A DNA stretch of 64,000 bases from Owenia fusiformis (Eukaryota > Annelida > Polychaeta > Sabellida > Oweniidae): NCBI GenBank assembly GCA_903813345.2, contig CAIIXF020000004.1, forward strand, positions 25,671,985 through 25,735,984. Reading direction: 5' to 3'. The notes under the pieces were generated by a model, which was given only the letters and a program-made list of their open reading frames with translations, did not search any database and was not told where the DNA came from. The position numbers and the translations under genes were made by a program. This document shows positions 1 to 13,482 of the stretch, in pieces; the first letter of the stretch is position 1, and every line of letters starts with the position of its first letter.

Positions 1-3000
1 CAAAGCAGTTCAGAGTCAGTAGGTCCTATGGAATACAGAATATGGCATGTTAATGATTTGTGTTAAGCATGTACAAATAAGGCATGACGAATATGTTGCA
101 TATTGTCAATATACAAAGCAGTTCAGAGTCAGTAGGTCCTATGGAAAACAGAATATGGCATGTTAATGATTTGTGTTAAGCATGTACAAATAAGGCATGA
201 TGAATATGTTGCATATTGTCAATATACAAAGCAGTTCAGAGTCAGTAGGTCCTATGGAAAACAGAATATGGCATGTTAATGATTTGTGTTAAGCATGTAC
301 AAATAAGGCATGATGAATATGTTGCATATTGTCAATATACAAGGCAGTTCAGAGTCAGTAGGTCCTATGGAAAACAGAATATGGTATGTTAATGATTTGT
401 GTTAAGCATGTACAAATAAGGCATGACGAATATGTTGCATATTGTCAATATACAAAGCAGTTCAGAGTCAGTAGGTCCTATGGAATACAGAATATGGTAT
501 GTTAATGATTTGTGTAAAGCATGTACAAATAAGGCTTGACGAATATGTTGCATATTGTCAATATACAAAGCAGTTCAGAGTCAGTAGGTCCTATGGAATA
601 CAGAATATGGCATGTTAATGATTTGTGTTAAGCATGTACAAATAAGGCATGACGAATATGTTGCATATTGTCAATATACAAAGCAGTTCAGAGTCAGTAG
701 GTCCTATGGAATACAGAATATGGTATGTTAATGATTTGTGTTTAGCATGTACGCATGACGAATATGTTGCATATTGTCAATATACAAAGCAGTTCAGAGT
801 CAGTAGGTCCTATGGAAAACAGAATATGGCATGTTAATGAGTTGTGTTAAGCATGTACAAATAAGGCATGACGAATATGTTGCATACTGTCAATATACAA
901 AGCAGTTCAGAGTCAGTAGGTCCTATGGAATACAGAATATGGTATGTTAATATGTTGTGTTAAGCATGTACAAATAAGGCATGACGAATATGTTGCATAT
1001 TGTCAATATACAAAGCAGTTCAGAGTCAGTAGGTCCTATGGAAAACAGAATATGGCATGTTAATGAGTTGTGTTAAGCATGTACAAATAAGGCATGACGA
1101 ATATGTTGCATACTGTCAATATACAAAGCAGTTCAGAGTCAGTAGGTCCTATGGAAAACAGAATATGGCATGTTAATGAGTTGTGTTAAGCATGTACAAA
1201 TAAGGCATGACGAATATGTTGCATACTGTCAATATACAAAGCAGTTCAGAGTCAGTAGGTCCTATGGAATACAGAATATGGTATGTTAATATGTTGTGTT
1301 AAGCATGTACAAATAAGGCATGACGAATATGTTGCATATTGTCAATATACAAAGCAGTTCAGAGTCAGTAGGTCCTATGGAATATAGAATATGGCATGTT
1401 AATGATTTGTGTAAAGCATGTACAAATAAGGCATGACGAATATGTTGCATATTGTCAATATACAAAGCAGTTCACAGAGTCAGTAGGTCCTATGGAATAC
1501 AGAATATGGCATGTTAATATGTTGTGTTAAGCATGTACAAATAAGGCATGACAAATATGTTGCATATTGTCAATATACAAAGCAGTTCAGAGTCAGTAGG
1601 TCCTATGGAATACAGAATATGGCATGTTAATATGTTGCGTAAAGCATGTACAAATATGGCATGACGAATATGTTGCATATTGTCAATATACAAAGCAGTT
1701 CAGAGTCAGTAGGTCCTATGGAAAACAGAATATGGCATGTTAATATGTTGTGTAAAGCATGTACAAATAAGGCATGACGAATATGTTGCATATTGTCAAT
1801 ATACAAAGCAGTTCAGAGTCAGTAGGTCCTATGGAATACAGAATATGGTATGTTAATATGTTGTGATAAACATGTACAAATAAGGCATGACGAATATGTT
1901 GCATATTGTCAATATACAAAGCAGTTCAGAGTCAGTAGGTCCTATGGAATACAGAATATGGTATGTTAATATGTTGTGTTAAGCATGTACAAATAAGGCA
2001 TGACGAATATGTTGCATATTGTCAATATACAAAGCAGTTCAGAGTCAGTAGGTCCTATGGAATACAGAAAATGGTATGTTAATATGTTGTGTTAAGCATG
2101 TACACATAAGGCATGACGAATATGTTGCATATTGTCAATATACAAAGCAGTTCAGAGTCAGTAGGTCCTATGGAATACAGAATATGGCATGTTAATATGT
2201 TGTGTTAAGCATGTACAAATAAGGCATGACGAATATGTTGCATACTGTCAATATACAAAGCAGTTCAGAGTCAGTAGGTCCTATGGAATACAGAATATGG
2301 CATGTTAATGAGTTGTGTTAAGCATGTACAAATAAGGCATGACGAATATGTTGCATACTGTCAATATACAAGGCAGTTCAGAGTCAGTAAGTCCTATGGA
2401 ATACAGAATATGGTATGTTAATATGTTGTGTCAAGCATGTACAAATAAGGCATGACGAATATGTTGCATACTGTCAATATACAAGGCAGTTCAGAGTCAG
2501 TAGGTCCTATGGAATACAGAATATGGTATGTTAATATGTTGTGTTAAGCATGTACAAATAAGGCATGACGAATATGTTGCATACTGTCAATATACAAGGC
2601 AGTTCAGAGTCAGTAGGTCCTATGGAATACAGAATATGGTATGTTAATATGTTGTGTTAAGCATGTACAAATAAGGCATGACGAATATGTTGCATACTGT
2701 CAATATACAAGGCAGTTCAGAGTCAGTAGGTCCTATGGAATACAGAATATGGTATGTTAATATGTTGTGTTAAGCATGTACAAATAAGGCATGACGAATA
2801 TGTTGCATACTGTCAATATACAAGGCAGTTCAGAGTCAGTAGGTCCTATGGAATACAGAATATGGTATGTTAATATGTTGTGTTAAGCATGTACAAATAA
2901 GGCATGACGAATATGTTGCATACTGTCAATATACAAGGCAGTTCAGAGTCAGTAGGTCCTATGGAATACAGAATATGGTATGTTAATATGTTGTGTTAAG

Positions 3001-6000
3001 CATGTACAAATAAGGCATGACGAATATGTTGCATACTGTCAATATACAAGGCAGTTCAGAGTCAGTAGGTCCTATGGAATACAGAATATGGTATGTTAAT
3101 GAGTTGTGTAAAGCATGTACAAATAAGGCATGATGAATATGTTGCATATTGTCAATATACAAAGCAGTTCAGAGTCAGTAGGTCCTATGGAATACAGAAT
3201 ATGGCATGTTAATGATTTGTGTAAAGCATGTACAAATAAGGCATGATGAATATGTTGCATATTGTCAATATACAAAGCAGTTCAGAGTCAGTAGGTCCTA
3301 TGGAATACAGAATATGGCATGTTAATATGTTGTGTTAAGCATGTACAAATAAGGCATGACGAATATGTTGCATATTGTCAATATACAAAGCAGTTCAGAG
3401 TCAGTAGGTCCTATGGAATACAGAATATGGCATGTTAATATGTTGTGTTAAGCATGTACAAATAAGGCATGACGAATATGTTGCATATTGTCAATATACA
3501 AAGCAGTTCAGAGTCAGTAGGTCCTATGGAATACAGAATATGGTATGTTAATATGTTGTGTTAAGCATGTACAAATAAGGCATGACGAATATGTTGCATA
3601 CTGTCAATATACAAAGCAGTTCAGAGTCAGTAGGTCCTATGGAATACAGAATATGGTATGTTAATATGTTGTGTTAAGCATGTACAAATAAGGCATGACG
3701 AATATGTTGCATACTGTCAATATACAAAGCAGTTCACAGAGTCAGTAGGTCCTATGGAATACAGAATATGGCATGTTAATGAGTTGTGTTAAGCATGTAC
3801 AAATAAGGCATGACGAATATGTTGCATATTGTCAATATACAAAGCAGTTCAGAGTCAGTAGGTCCTATGGAAAACAGAATATGGTATGTTAATGATTTGT
3901 GTTAAGCATGTACAAATAAGGCATGACGAATATGTTGCATACTGTCAATATACAAAGCAGTTCAGAGTCAGTAGGTCCTATGGAATACAGAATATGGCAT
4001 GTTAATATGTTGTGTTAAGCATGTACAAATAAGGCATGACGAATATGTTGCATATTGTCAATATACAAAGCAGTTCAGAGTCAGTAGGTCCTATGGAAAA
4101 CAGAATATGGCATGTTAATGAGTTGTGTTAAGCATGTACAAATAAGGCATGACAAATATGTTGCATATTGTCAATATACAAGGCAGTTCAGAGTCAGTAG
4201 GTCCTATGGAAAACAGAATATGGCATGTTAATATGTTGTGTTAAGCATGTACAAATAAGGCATGATGAATATGTTGCATATTGTCAATATACAAAGCAGT
4301 TCAGAGTCAGTAGGTCCTATGGAAAACAGAATATGGTATGTTAATGATTTGTGTAAAGCATGTACAAATAAGGCATGACGAATATGTTGCATATTGTCAA
4401 TATACAAGGCAGTTCAGAGTCAGTAGGTCCTATGGAAAACAGAATATGGTATGTTAATATGTTGTGTTAAGCATGTACACATAAGGCATGAAGAATATGT
4501 TGCATACTGTCAATATACAAAGCAGTTCAGAGTCAGTAGGTCCTATGGAAAACAGAATATGGCATGTTAATGAGTTGTGTTAAGCATGTACAAATAAGGC
4601 ATGACGAATATGTTGCATATTGTCAATATACAAAGCAGTTCAGAGTCAGTAGGTCCTATGGAATACAGAATATGGTATGTTAATATGTTGTGTTAAGCAT
4701 GTACAAATAAGGCATGACGAATATGTTGCATATTGTCAATATACAAGGCAGTTCAGAGCTGGTAGGTCCTATGGAATACAGAATATGGTATGTTAATATG
4801 TTGTGTAAAGCATGTACAAATAAGGCATGACGAATATGTTGCATACTGTCAATATACAAAGCAGTTCAGAGTCAGTAGGTCCTATGGAATACAGAATATG
4901 GCATGTTAATGATTTGTGTAAAGCATGTACAAATAAGGCATGACGAATATGTTGCATATTGTCAATATACAAAGCAGTTCAGAGTCAGTAGGTCCTATGG
5001 AATACAGAATATGGTATGTTAATATGTTGTGTTAAGCATGTACAAATAAGGCATGACGAATATGTTGCATATTGTCAATATACAAAGCAGTTCAGAGTCA
5101 GTAGGTCCTATGGAATACAGAATATGGTATGTTAATATGTTGTGTTAAGCATGTACAAATAAGGCATGACGAATATGTTGCATATTGTCAATATACAAAG
5201 CAGTTCAGAGTCAGTAGGTCCTATGGAATACAGAATATGGCATGTTAATGATTTGTGTAAAGCATGTACAAATAAGGCATGACGAATATGTTGCATATTG
5301 TCAATATACAAAGCAGTTCAGAGTCAGTAGGTCCTATGGAATACAGAATATGGTATGTTAATATGTTGTGTTAAGCATGTACAAATAAGGCATGACGAAT
5401 ATGTTGCATATTGTCAATATACAAAGCAGTTCAGAGTCAGTAGGTCCTATGGAATACAGAATATGGTATGTTAATATGTTGTGTTAAGCATGTACAAATA
5501 AGGCATGACGAATATGTTGCATATTGTCAATATACAAAACAGTTCAGAGTCAGTAGGTCCTATGGAATACAGAATATGGCATGTTAATGAGTTGTGTTAA
5601 GCATGTACAAATAAGGCATGACGAATATGTTGCATACTGTCAATATACAAAGCAGTTCAGAGTCAGTAGGTCCTATGGAATACAGAATATGGTATGTTAA
5701 TGAGTTGTGTTAAGCATGTACAAATAAGGCATGACAAATATGTTGCATATTGTCAATATACAAAGCAGTTCAGAGTCAGTAGGTCCTATGGAAAACAGAA
5801 TATGGTATGTTAATATGTTGTGTTAAGCATGTACAAATAAGGCATGACAAATATGTTGCATATTGTCAATATACAAAGCAGTTCAGAGTCAGTAGGTCCT
5901 ATGGAATACAGAATATGGCATGTTAATATGTTGCGTAAAGCATGTACAAATATGGCATGACGAATATGTTGCATATTGTCAATATACAAGGCAGTTCAGA

Positions 6001-8027
6001 GTCAGTAGGTCCTATGGAATACAGAATATGGCATGTTAATGATTTGTGTTAAGCATGTACAAATAAGGCATGACGAATATGTTGCATATTGTCAATATAC
6101 AAAGCAGTTCAGAGTCAGTAGGTCCTATGGAATACAGAATATGGTATGTTAATATGTTGTGTTAAGCATGTACAAATAAGGCATGACGAATATGTTGCAT
6201 ATTGTCAATATACAAAGCAGTTCAGAGTCAGTAGGTCCTATGGAATACAGAATATGGCATGTTAATATGTTGTGTTAAGCATGTACAAATAAGGCATGAT
6301 GAATATGTTGCATATTGTCAATATACAAAGCAGTTCAGAGTCAGTAGGTCCTATGGAAAACAGAATATGGTATGTTAATGATTTGTGTTAAGCATGTACA
6401 AATAAGGCATGACGAATATGTTGCATACTGTCAATATACAAAGCAGTTCAGAGTCAGTAGGTCCTATGGAATACAGAATATGGCATGTTAATATGTTGTG
6501 TTAAGCATGTACAAATAAGGCATGACGAATATGTTGCATATTGTCAATATACAAAGCAGTTCAGAGTCAGTAGGTCCTATGGAATACAGAATATGGTATG
6601 TTAATATGTTGTGTTAAGCATGTACAAATAAGGCATGACGAATATGTTGCATATTGTCAATATACAAGGCAGTTCAGAGTCAGTAGGTCCTATGGAATAC
6701 AGAATATGGTATGTTAATATGTTGTGTTAAGCATGTACAAATAAGGCATGACGAATATGTTGCATATTGTCAATATACAAAGCAGTTCAGAGTCAGTAGG
6801 TCCTATGGAATACAGAATATGGCATGTTAATATGTTGCGTAAAGCATGTACAAATAAGGCATGACGAATATGTTGCATATTGTCAATATACAAGGCAGTT
6901 CAGAGTCAGTAGGTCCTATGGAATACAGAATATGGCATGTTAATATGTTGTGTTAAGCATGTACAAATAAGGCATGACGAATATGTTGCATATTGTCAAT
7001 ATACAAAGCAGTTCAGAGTCAGTAGGTCCTATGGAATACAGAATATGGCATGTTAATGATTTGTGTAAAGCATGTACAAATAAGGCATGACGAATATGTT
7101 GCATATTGTCAATATACAAAGCAGTTCAGAGTCAGTAGGTCCTATGGAAAACAGAATATGGTATGTTAATATGTTGTGTTAAGCATGTACAAATAAGGCA
7201 TGACGAATATGTTGCATACTGTCAATATACAAAGCAGTTCAGAGTCAGTAGGTCCTATGGAATACAGAATATGGTATGTTAATATGTTGTGTTAAGCATG
7301 TACAAATAAGGCATGACGAATATGTTGCATATTGTCAATATACAAAGCAGTTCAGAGTCAGTAGGTCCTATGGAATACAGAATATGGTATGTTAATATGT
7401 TGTGTTAAGCATGTACAAATAAGGCATGACGAATATGTTGCATATTGTCAATATACAAAGCAGTTCAGAGTCAGTAGGTCCTATGGAAAACAGAATATGG
7501 TATGTTAATATGTTGTGTTAAGCATGTACAAATAAGGCATGACGAATATGTTGCATATTGTCAATATACAAAGCAGTTCAGAGTCAGTAGGTCCTATGGA
7601 ATACAGAATATGGTATGTTAATATGTTGTGTTAAGCATGTACAAATAAGGCATGACGAATATGTTGCATATTGTCAATATACAAAGCAGTTCAGAGTCAG
7701 TAGGTCCTATGGAATACAGAATATGGTATGTTAATATGTTGTGTTAAGCATGTACAAATAAGGCATGACGAATATGTTGCATATTGTCAATATACAAAGC
7801 AGTTCAGAGTCAGTAGGTCCTATGGAAAACAGAATATGGTATGTTAATGATTTGTGTAAAGCATGTACAAATAAGGCATGACGAATATGTTGCATATTGT
7901 CAATATACAAAGCAGTTCAGAGTCAGTAGGTCCTATGGAAAACAGAATATGGCATGTTAATGAGTTGTGTAAAGCATGTACAAATAAGGCATGACGAATA
8001 TGTTGCATACTGTCAATATACAAAGCA
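1..8027. repeat. 113-bp tandem satellite array, about 71 units, truncated by the window edge
   Basis: The same unit returns every 113 bp from base 1 (starts at 1, 114, 227 and so on) to about 8027, where it breaks off into a dispersed repeat. Units differ by a few substitutions. Three interchangeable variants occur around one spot (aatgatttgtgt, aatgagttgtgt, aatatgttgtgt), and there are small indels: one unit near 745-757 lacks about 8 bp, and units near 1470 and 3733 gain CA. A run of seven nearly identical units at about 2380-3060 suggests recent local homogenisation. Each unit has an imperfect inverted repeat (GACGAATAT / ATATTGTC). No coding capacity is credible; the short ORFs are periodic artefacts. 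The array starts outside the window, so its full size is unknown. Confidence 0.97.
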
Positions 8028-8172
8028 TTTACATGCACCACCAATGTCACCACCTGCCATTTGTTACAGATGCCGATCACCAAATGCCAAACATCAACTA
8101 CCAAACACCAACCAGTGTCCACAAAAAGTTCGAGAATATAACAATATGTCACCATTTCTGATAGTGACATCA
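8028..8172. repeat. Dispersed repeat copy (CACCACCTGCCATTTG family)
   Basis: The satellite runs straight into a segment with the core CACCACCTGCCATTTGTTACAG, continuing through a CCAAA-rich stretch to an ACAATATGTCACCA motif. Related copies lie at about 24541-24625, 26200-26420 and, in the opposite direction, 43575-43682. The family is short, has no ORF and shows no clear terminal repeats. It is probably a MITE or SINE-like element. The class is not determined. Confidence 0.6.
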
Positions 8173-8192
8173 TAATGTATAATGCTGTATGT

Positions 8193-8452
8193 ATGCTATA
8201 TGCTACTTCACAGGCTGGTATCGAAAGATTTGTCCGCTGTGACGGAGCATGTTATTTTTCATAAAAACACTAAGAAAATCACACAATTTATTTTTAACTC
8301 ATATGTTTTGTTATACCAAAGAAAAGTACTCATTATGAAAGTACTATTATGAGTTGAAAAATAAATTATTAGTATTCTAAGTGTTTTTATGAAAAATAGC
8401 GTGTTCCGTCACAGCGGACAAATCTTTCAATACCAGCCTGTGTATATAGCAT
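8193..8452. mobile_element. Foldback (MITE-like) element
   Basis: Two arms of about 60 bp are reverse complements: the left reads CACAGGCTGGTAT(C)GAAAGATTTG from about 8209, and the right ends CTTTCAATACCAGCCTGTG near 8442. Between them lies an AT-rich loop of about 100 bp. ATGCTATA at 8193-8200 and TATAGCAT at 8445-8452 extend the symmetry. There is no coding capacity. This is typical of a non-autonomous inverted-repeat element. Confidence 0.75.
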
Positions 8453-10241
8453 GGAGACGATGCATTTTGAAAGTCCCGGCTGCTACAACAAATTGCACTG
8501 TCATAATTCCAACACGTGTAATACTACATGTAAAATTCCCAACACCCATCATATGGAGGAGGGGGTCACATGCAATTCTTTGATTAACTAAATGAACTTA
8601 TAAATAAATGGCAAAGAATAGGCAATATATGATCTCTTATACAGGTATAGGCAAATGACAAAATACAAAAAACTTTTTGATTTAAAATAGATGTCACTAG
8701 TAATTTACTGTTAACAGGATGCAACTATTCTAATCAGTAACAACTTTGGTAAAAAATCAATAATTCAAAGTTCAAAAGATAATAGTGGTCATATATGTGA
8801 ATTGTGCAAGTCAACTGTAACCTTGAAGAAATGGCTTCTTAATTACTTGCAAGTGGCAATTAAGGACAATGAGACAGAGTAAGTGTCGTTTTTTATTTAC
8901 TCTTACTGTATCTGTAATAAAAAGTTTAATTTTTTAGATGACTCTTTATCAAGGTCAATCAACAATAAATACCACCCCCTTTTGCATTGATTTTTTTATT
9001 TTTTGTCTTTCTTTGTTAATTAGTATTTAATGAAAAAACTATTTTCCAAAATCAGAGTACCAAGGCCAACAAACCATTAATTCTACAAATAAAAGCCAAT
9101 ATTCCAATACCATGAGTACCTCTGACTAATTTTAAACAAATATAGCACCCCCAAGGGATCCTAGTCTATATCCCTTTGAAACGCCTATGGACTTGGAGAC
9201 TGGATTTTATCCATCCCACATCATTTGAGACTGAATGCTCTATCTTGTATGAGTACTTGTATCTACAACAATTTTTGAGGTTATGAGTATTGGCTTTCAA
9301 TTGGCTATCAATTTCTAATTTTTTTTTCTTCAACATGTATTGTAATGACTTCAGTATGAATGAAATGTCCCTTGGTCTTCTGGTCTTGGATTGTGATATT
9401 GATTCTTGAATGGTGGGGGGAAAGGGGGTATTAGACATTGTTTCTTTTCACGTTAGATCATGGTTTTGGGCTATATGGGGTTTGTTTTTCTTGACTGGTA
9501 TGCACTTAAAGTTTGTTTTTTCTTGCTAAGTTCCATTACAACTTTTGGTCCTTTCCCTTTGGCACTAGTGCTTATACATCCAATAGACTGAAAATCTTTA
9601 GAATTCAGTCTATTGATCATAGTCCCTCCTGTAGGGAAAAACATGAATTTTTTTGCACAAAATTATAAATTTTAGGAAGCTTCACTACCCAAAAATACAT
9701 GTAAACATAATTACAATTTAATTAAGTAGTAAGGTACAATAAATGCTATAAAAAGTAACACAGGATATTGTCAAATGGAAATAAAGCTAGGGGAAGTAAC
9801 AAATATACAAATCAATTTACTCCATCGGCCATTTTGAATGGCACTTCCTACTTTCATTCAAAATTTCAAAAGCATTTCAGACTAGAGGATGTAGTCTACA
9901 AGGGATCCATACTGTTAATGGCTACCACAGTATCAGACCATAGGTCATGAATCAAGTCAAACCCATAAGGCTCATATTTCCTCAATCAACCAATCAGCAA
10001 GCAGAAAAGTTTAAATGGTGGTCAATATGGAGTAGAAGATGATGTCAGAGAAAATGACCATAAACTGAAAATCATCCTTCTGCCCACGAAAAGCTTTGGT
10101 TGACACAGCAAACTCAATTCTGGGGTTTCTCTTAAGGCTCTTAAACATTTAGACGCCATTCACAATTATCGTGACCTCTGTATTTTTTAGGATGATTGTC
10201 ATCAGAACATTTTAGACCAAATCATCTGGGTATTCTTCACA
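8453..10241. other. Non-coding region upstream of the TRIM gene
   Basis: This AT-rich stretch of 1.8 kb has no ORF with family features. A short hairpin (AATAGACTGAA / TTCAGTCTATT) lies near 9582-9615. A possible acceptor (tattttttag) at about 10181-10190, some 50 bases before the TRIM start codon, hints at an intron in the 5' UTR. No TATA box or other core promoter element is convincing. Confidence 0.4.
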
Positions 10242-12493
10242 ATGGCTGCCGCACAATCATTCATAGAAGAATCAGCGTCATTACTGATGTGTCCAATATG
10301 CCTACAGATGGTGAGCACACCTAAGTCATTAAAATGTTTACATACATTTTGTGAAGGATGCTTGGATGATTGGATCCAGAAACACATGAATAACATAAGC
10401 AAAACGTATGCCTGCCCAGTCTGTTCATGTGTCATTGATATCCCAGCTGAGGGGGCAAGCTCATATAGAACAAACTTCACGATGCAGTCCATGGCTGAAG
10501 CGTTAGATAAGACACAAATTTTACTCGAGCAGGACAGTTTTGAATGTGGTGTTTGCATTCATGATGATGTACACGTCCCTGCTGTCACAAGGTGCACCCA
10601 ATGTGCTAAAAATCTCTGCCGTTCTTGTACTAAATTCCATACTAGATTAAAATCGACAAAGTCGCATATTCTCGTTGAGCTGACGGGAAATCCTGACAAA
10701 GATTTTAAAATAACAGCAAAGAGTTTGGGCCAGGCTGACATCCAGTGTCCTTCACATCCAGATCAGATTCTTCAGCTTTATTGCAAAACAGACAAGACAC
10801 TTATCTGCATCGATTGCTGTGTCGGAGATCATTCAGGACACAAATATTTGAAAGTTCAAGAGGTCGCGAAAGATGAGTGGAAAAATCTAAAAGAGCTCAT
10901 GGATCAGGGAAATGCAAGAACAAACATGATTGATCAGAAAATTAAAGCTACGGTTGAACTGAGAAACAGTCAGAATAAAAACCTAATTGAGGTTCTCGAG
11001 GCCATTAAAGCCCACAGGCATTCCATGATAACAAAAATCAACACACACTGTGATAAACTTGAAATTGGCGCCAAGACCCTACATGAGAAATCTTTGAAAC
11101 AAATTGATGCTCAGCAAAGTTTCTACGACCTACAGAGTGGTAAAACTAAAAGCACAATGCTCCTCATGTCGTCAATCAAGGAATCAAGCCATCCTGTGGA
11201 AATCATCAAATCCATTCCTGATATCGAACAAAGGGTAGAAGACTGGAAAACAGAACCCATTGATTCTAGTAGTGAGCCAATAATCAAATCTTTGACATTT
11301 CAACCTGGTGATATTGAAACAGCAAACCTTGGGCATCTTGTAAGTGTTGATGTAATTCAAGAGAAATTGAGGGTTCAAGATCAACAGGTTGCCCAAGAAA
11401 ACTCAAAGGTTCAGCGAGAGAAAAGAGCAGCAAAAATTATTCTGAAGCAGTTACTCAAGTTGCAATTAATATCCAAATTGTACAAGATCCACTTGATTAG
11501 AAATAAAGCTGAGGAAAAGAAAGTTCAACATCAACAACTGAATGAGTTGGAAACATATGGAGTCGATGATTCAATGTGCTCAATATGTGGAATACATTTT
11601 GTTCAACCATTGAACCCTAATCTTTTGGGAGCAGTTGGCTTAGCAGCTAAATCGTATATGTCACCAGTGCCAGTTGGTCAAATGTGGGTTACTGAAGAAG
11701 ATACAAAAGTCCAGGTTTTGGAGACATCTCATACAAATACAGCTGAAGGAACCCCTTATATGAATGGTGTGACCAAGAAAAGTCACATTGCAACATTTGA
11801 GCATATCCAAGGGGCACTATCTTATAAGCTGTTTACAAAGATCTGCAATGAAAGGATTATCCCAGCTTCTACTAGATTCGCAAATTTGAAAATAATGGTT
11901 GGGAAGGTTAACAACCCCAAAATGGTAAGACTTAAGGAGTTGGATGTAGGGACATTGGAAACTAAGTACGGAGCTCTTATGGATTTGTTTGGCCAAACAA
12001 CCAATGCAAGGCAGTGGACAAGGGTGGAGGAATTGGAAGATAGTGTTGGTGTTATTGAGAGTGAACTGAACAGGATTGGGAAGATATACCAAGAAGTTGT
12101 CCAGGAAATGCATAATCAAAAACAGGTACATATAGATATTAGATACATATACTTTTTTAGCTTTTTTGGAGACCTGGCAATATCTGCATTAGTATTGTCT
12201 GTAAATAGTGAAATAAACTGTATTTTTTAATTGGTTTGTCATATTTCAGTAGTTTTGATCAGCATAATGTTTTAAACAATTAAAATACATTTCAGGCGTC
12301 TCAGACTCCTGCCCATGTGATGTTTGATGAACGGGATGAGCGATCACTTCCTCCATCTGTACACGCCCAGGACCTTGAGGAAGAGTTATCCCATGCACCA
12401 TATGTTGAGGATGAAGCTGGTCATTTGTTACAAGTCACAGAGAGATTTAACAAACCCAAAGGTCGAGGCCATGGTCGGGGTAATCGAAAGTGA
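10242..12493 (+). CDS. TRIM/RBCC protein (RING, two B-boxes, coiled coil), two exons
   Basis: Exons are 10242-12125 and 12296-12493. The donor at 12126 (AACAG|gtacat) and acceptor at 12295 (ttcag|GCG) join in phase 0 and give 693 residues. Reading through the donor would replace the last exon with 34 hydrophobic residues. A C3HC4 RING uses C17, C20, C32, H34, C37, C40, C58 and C61. B-box 1 runs from C102 to H142 and B-box 2 from C169 to H200. A coiled coil follows from about 205. Such proteins are usually E3 ubiquitin ligases in innate immunity or proteostasis. The C-terminal half has neither NHL repeats nor a PRY-SPRY domain. It has a basic helical stretch near 385-430, a segment I do not recognise, and an acidic last exon ending in a glycine/arginine-rich basic tail. 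The ligand or substrate is unknown. Confidence 0.88.
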
Positions 12494-12555
12494 CACTATG
12501 AGAGGATATTAAGAACAACAGAAATATTGATTTTGACACTTTGAGAAAACAAACA

Positions 12556-12682
12556 GGCCCGTAGCCCCTTCCCACCTGCCCAAAAAAAGTCTTTCAAAAT
12601 CAGTTTTCACCATTCTTTTCAAGTGATTTTTACCAAAGTTGTCAAATAAAACCCCCCTGGCAAATCCTGGCTACAGGCCTGA
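12556..12682. mobile_element. Dispersed MITE-like repeat (CCGTAGC...CTGGCTAC family)
   Basis: The segment begins with CAGGCCCGTAGCC and ends with AATCCTGGCTACAGGCCTG, an imperfect inverted terminal pair. It lies in the TRIM 3' flank. Related copies are at 17358-17508 (inverted) and 27733-27905. All share a TTTTCACCATTCT-like interior and a C-run next to a CTGGCAAATCCTGG-like end. No coding capacity. Confidence 0.55.
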
Positions 12683-12850
12683 CATACTTGCCTCCAGTTG
12701 GTCAAACATGGGTTACTGAAGAAGAAACAAAAGTTTTTGATATCTCTCATACAAATACAGCTATAGGAGACCCTGCAATGTAATAAGAATGGCGAGACAA
12801 AAAGTCGCGTTGCAACATTCGAACATATTCAACAGGCACTATCTTTTGTT
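12683..12850 (+). pseudogene. Decayed partial copy of TRIM exon 1
   Basis: This stretch is clearly similar to 11657-11826 inside the TRIM exon. Both have CCAGTTGGTCAAA, then GGGTTACTGAAGAAGA, then TCTCATACAAATACAGCT, and later CAACATTTGAGCATATCCAA with changes. The copy has deletions and an early stop (an ATGTAATAAG motif), so it cannot encode the segment. It covers only about 55 residues of the C-terminal half and lies about 190 bp after the real stop codon. It is probably a remnant of a tandem TRIM duplicate. Confidence 0.7.
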
Positions 12851-13482
12851 TCTTAATCTCATCTTGGGCTCGATAAAGAAGTATCAAGAATGGACGATCT
12901 TGCAAGGGTTCTCATGCAAGAACCTATCATATCTGGGCTTTTGGCTGAGGTTTAACATTTAGTATTCGAACAAACTGAATTGTATCTTTTAAGAATTATA
13001 CTTAACCAAAACACATGTTAATGAAAAATAGCAGACCATAGGATCAAATCTAGTGAAATGATTCACACTGGTAACAGGTAAAAGCTTACCTTTGGGACTG
13101 GCATGGATTAGAGAATTTGGAACTTGCCTTTTTGAATTCGAACTTTCTGAACTTAAGCCTCAAATATGTTGTTATTGATTCAAAAAGGAAGGAAATATAA
13201 AAAATCAAATAATCATTTATTTAGAATTGTTATCACATTTGAAAAAGTGAACTATTTATATCCACTGGTTTTGTTCAATGTGGTTTGCTACTGCAAACAT
13301 AATATATATGTTCTTTATAAAAATGATGATATACAAAATTTTTGGACAATACAAAGGCAGTTCTGAAAATTGGTTTTTGAAAGGAAAGAAACTGGATACC
13401 GAGTGCCAACACTGTAAATGTAATGGTATATAATTATGATAATCAATAAAAAAGGTAAAATCAATTTTTATTTATCTATTTT
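12851..13482. other. Convergent 3' flank between TRIM and DZIP1
   Basis: AT-rich sequence between the 3' ends of the + strand TRIM gene and the - strand DZIP1 gene. TTTATT motifs at 13467-13472 and 13484-13489 read as AATAAA on the minus strand, so DZIP1 transcripts could be polyadenylated here. AATAAA also occurs on the plus strand near 13445. No other structure was seen. Confidence 0.4.

Noticed and set aside
649-837. ORFs inside the 113-bp satellite
   Set aside because: They follow the repeat period, differ only by array variants and have no codon or family features.
1-8027. CRISPR-like regular spacing
   Set aside because: The repeats are contiguous with no spacers, and the genome is eukaryotic.
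9166-9438. 90-codon minus-strand ORF as an extra DZIP1 exon
   Set aside because: It lies beyond the TRIM gene, has no coiled-coil or family motif and no good flanking splice sites.
10202-10558. 118-codon minus-strand ORF over the TRIM start
   Set aside because: Shadow of the RING-coding sequence.
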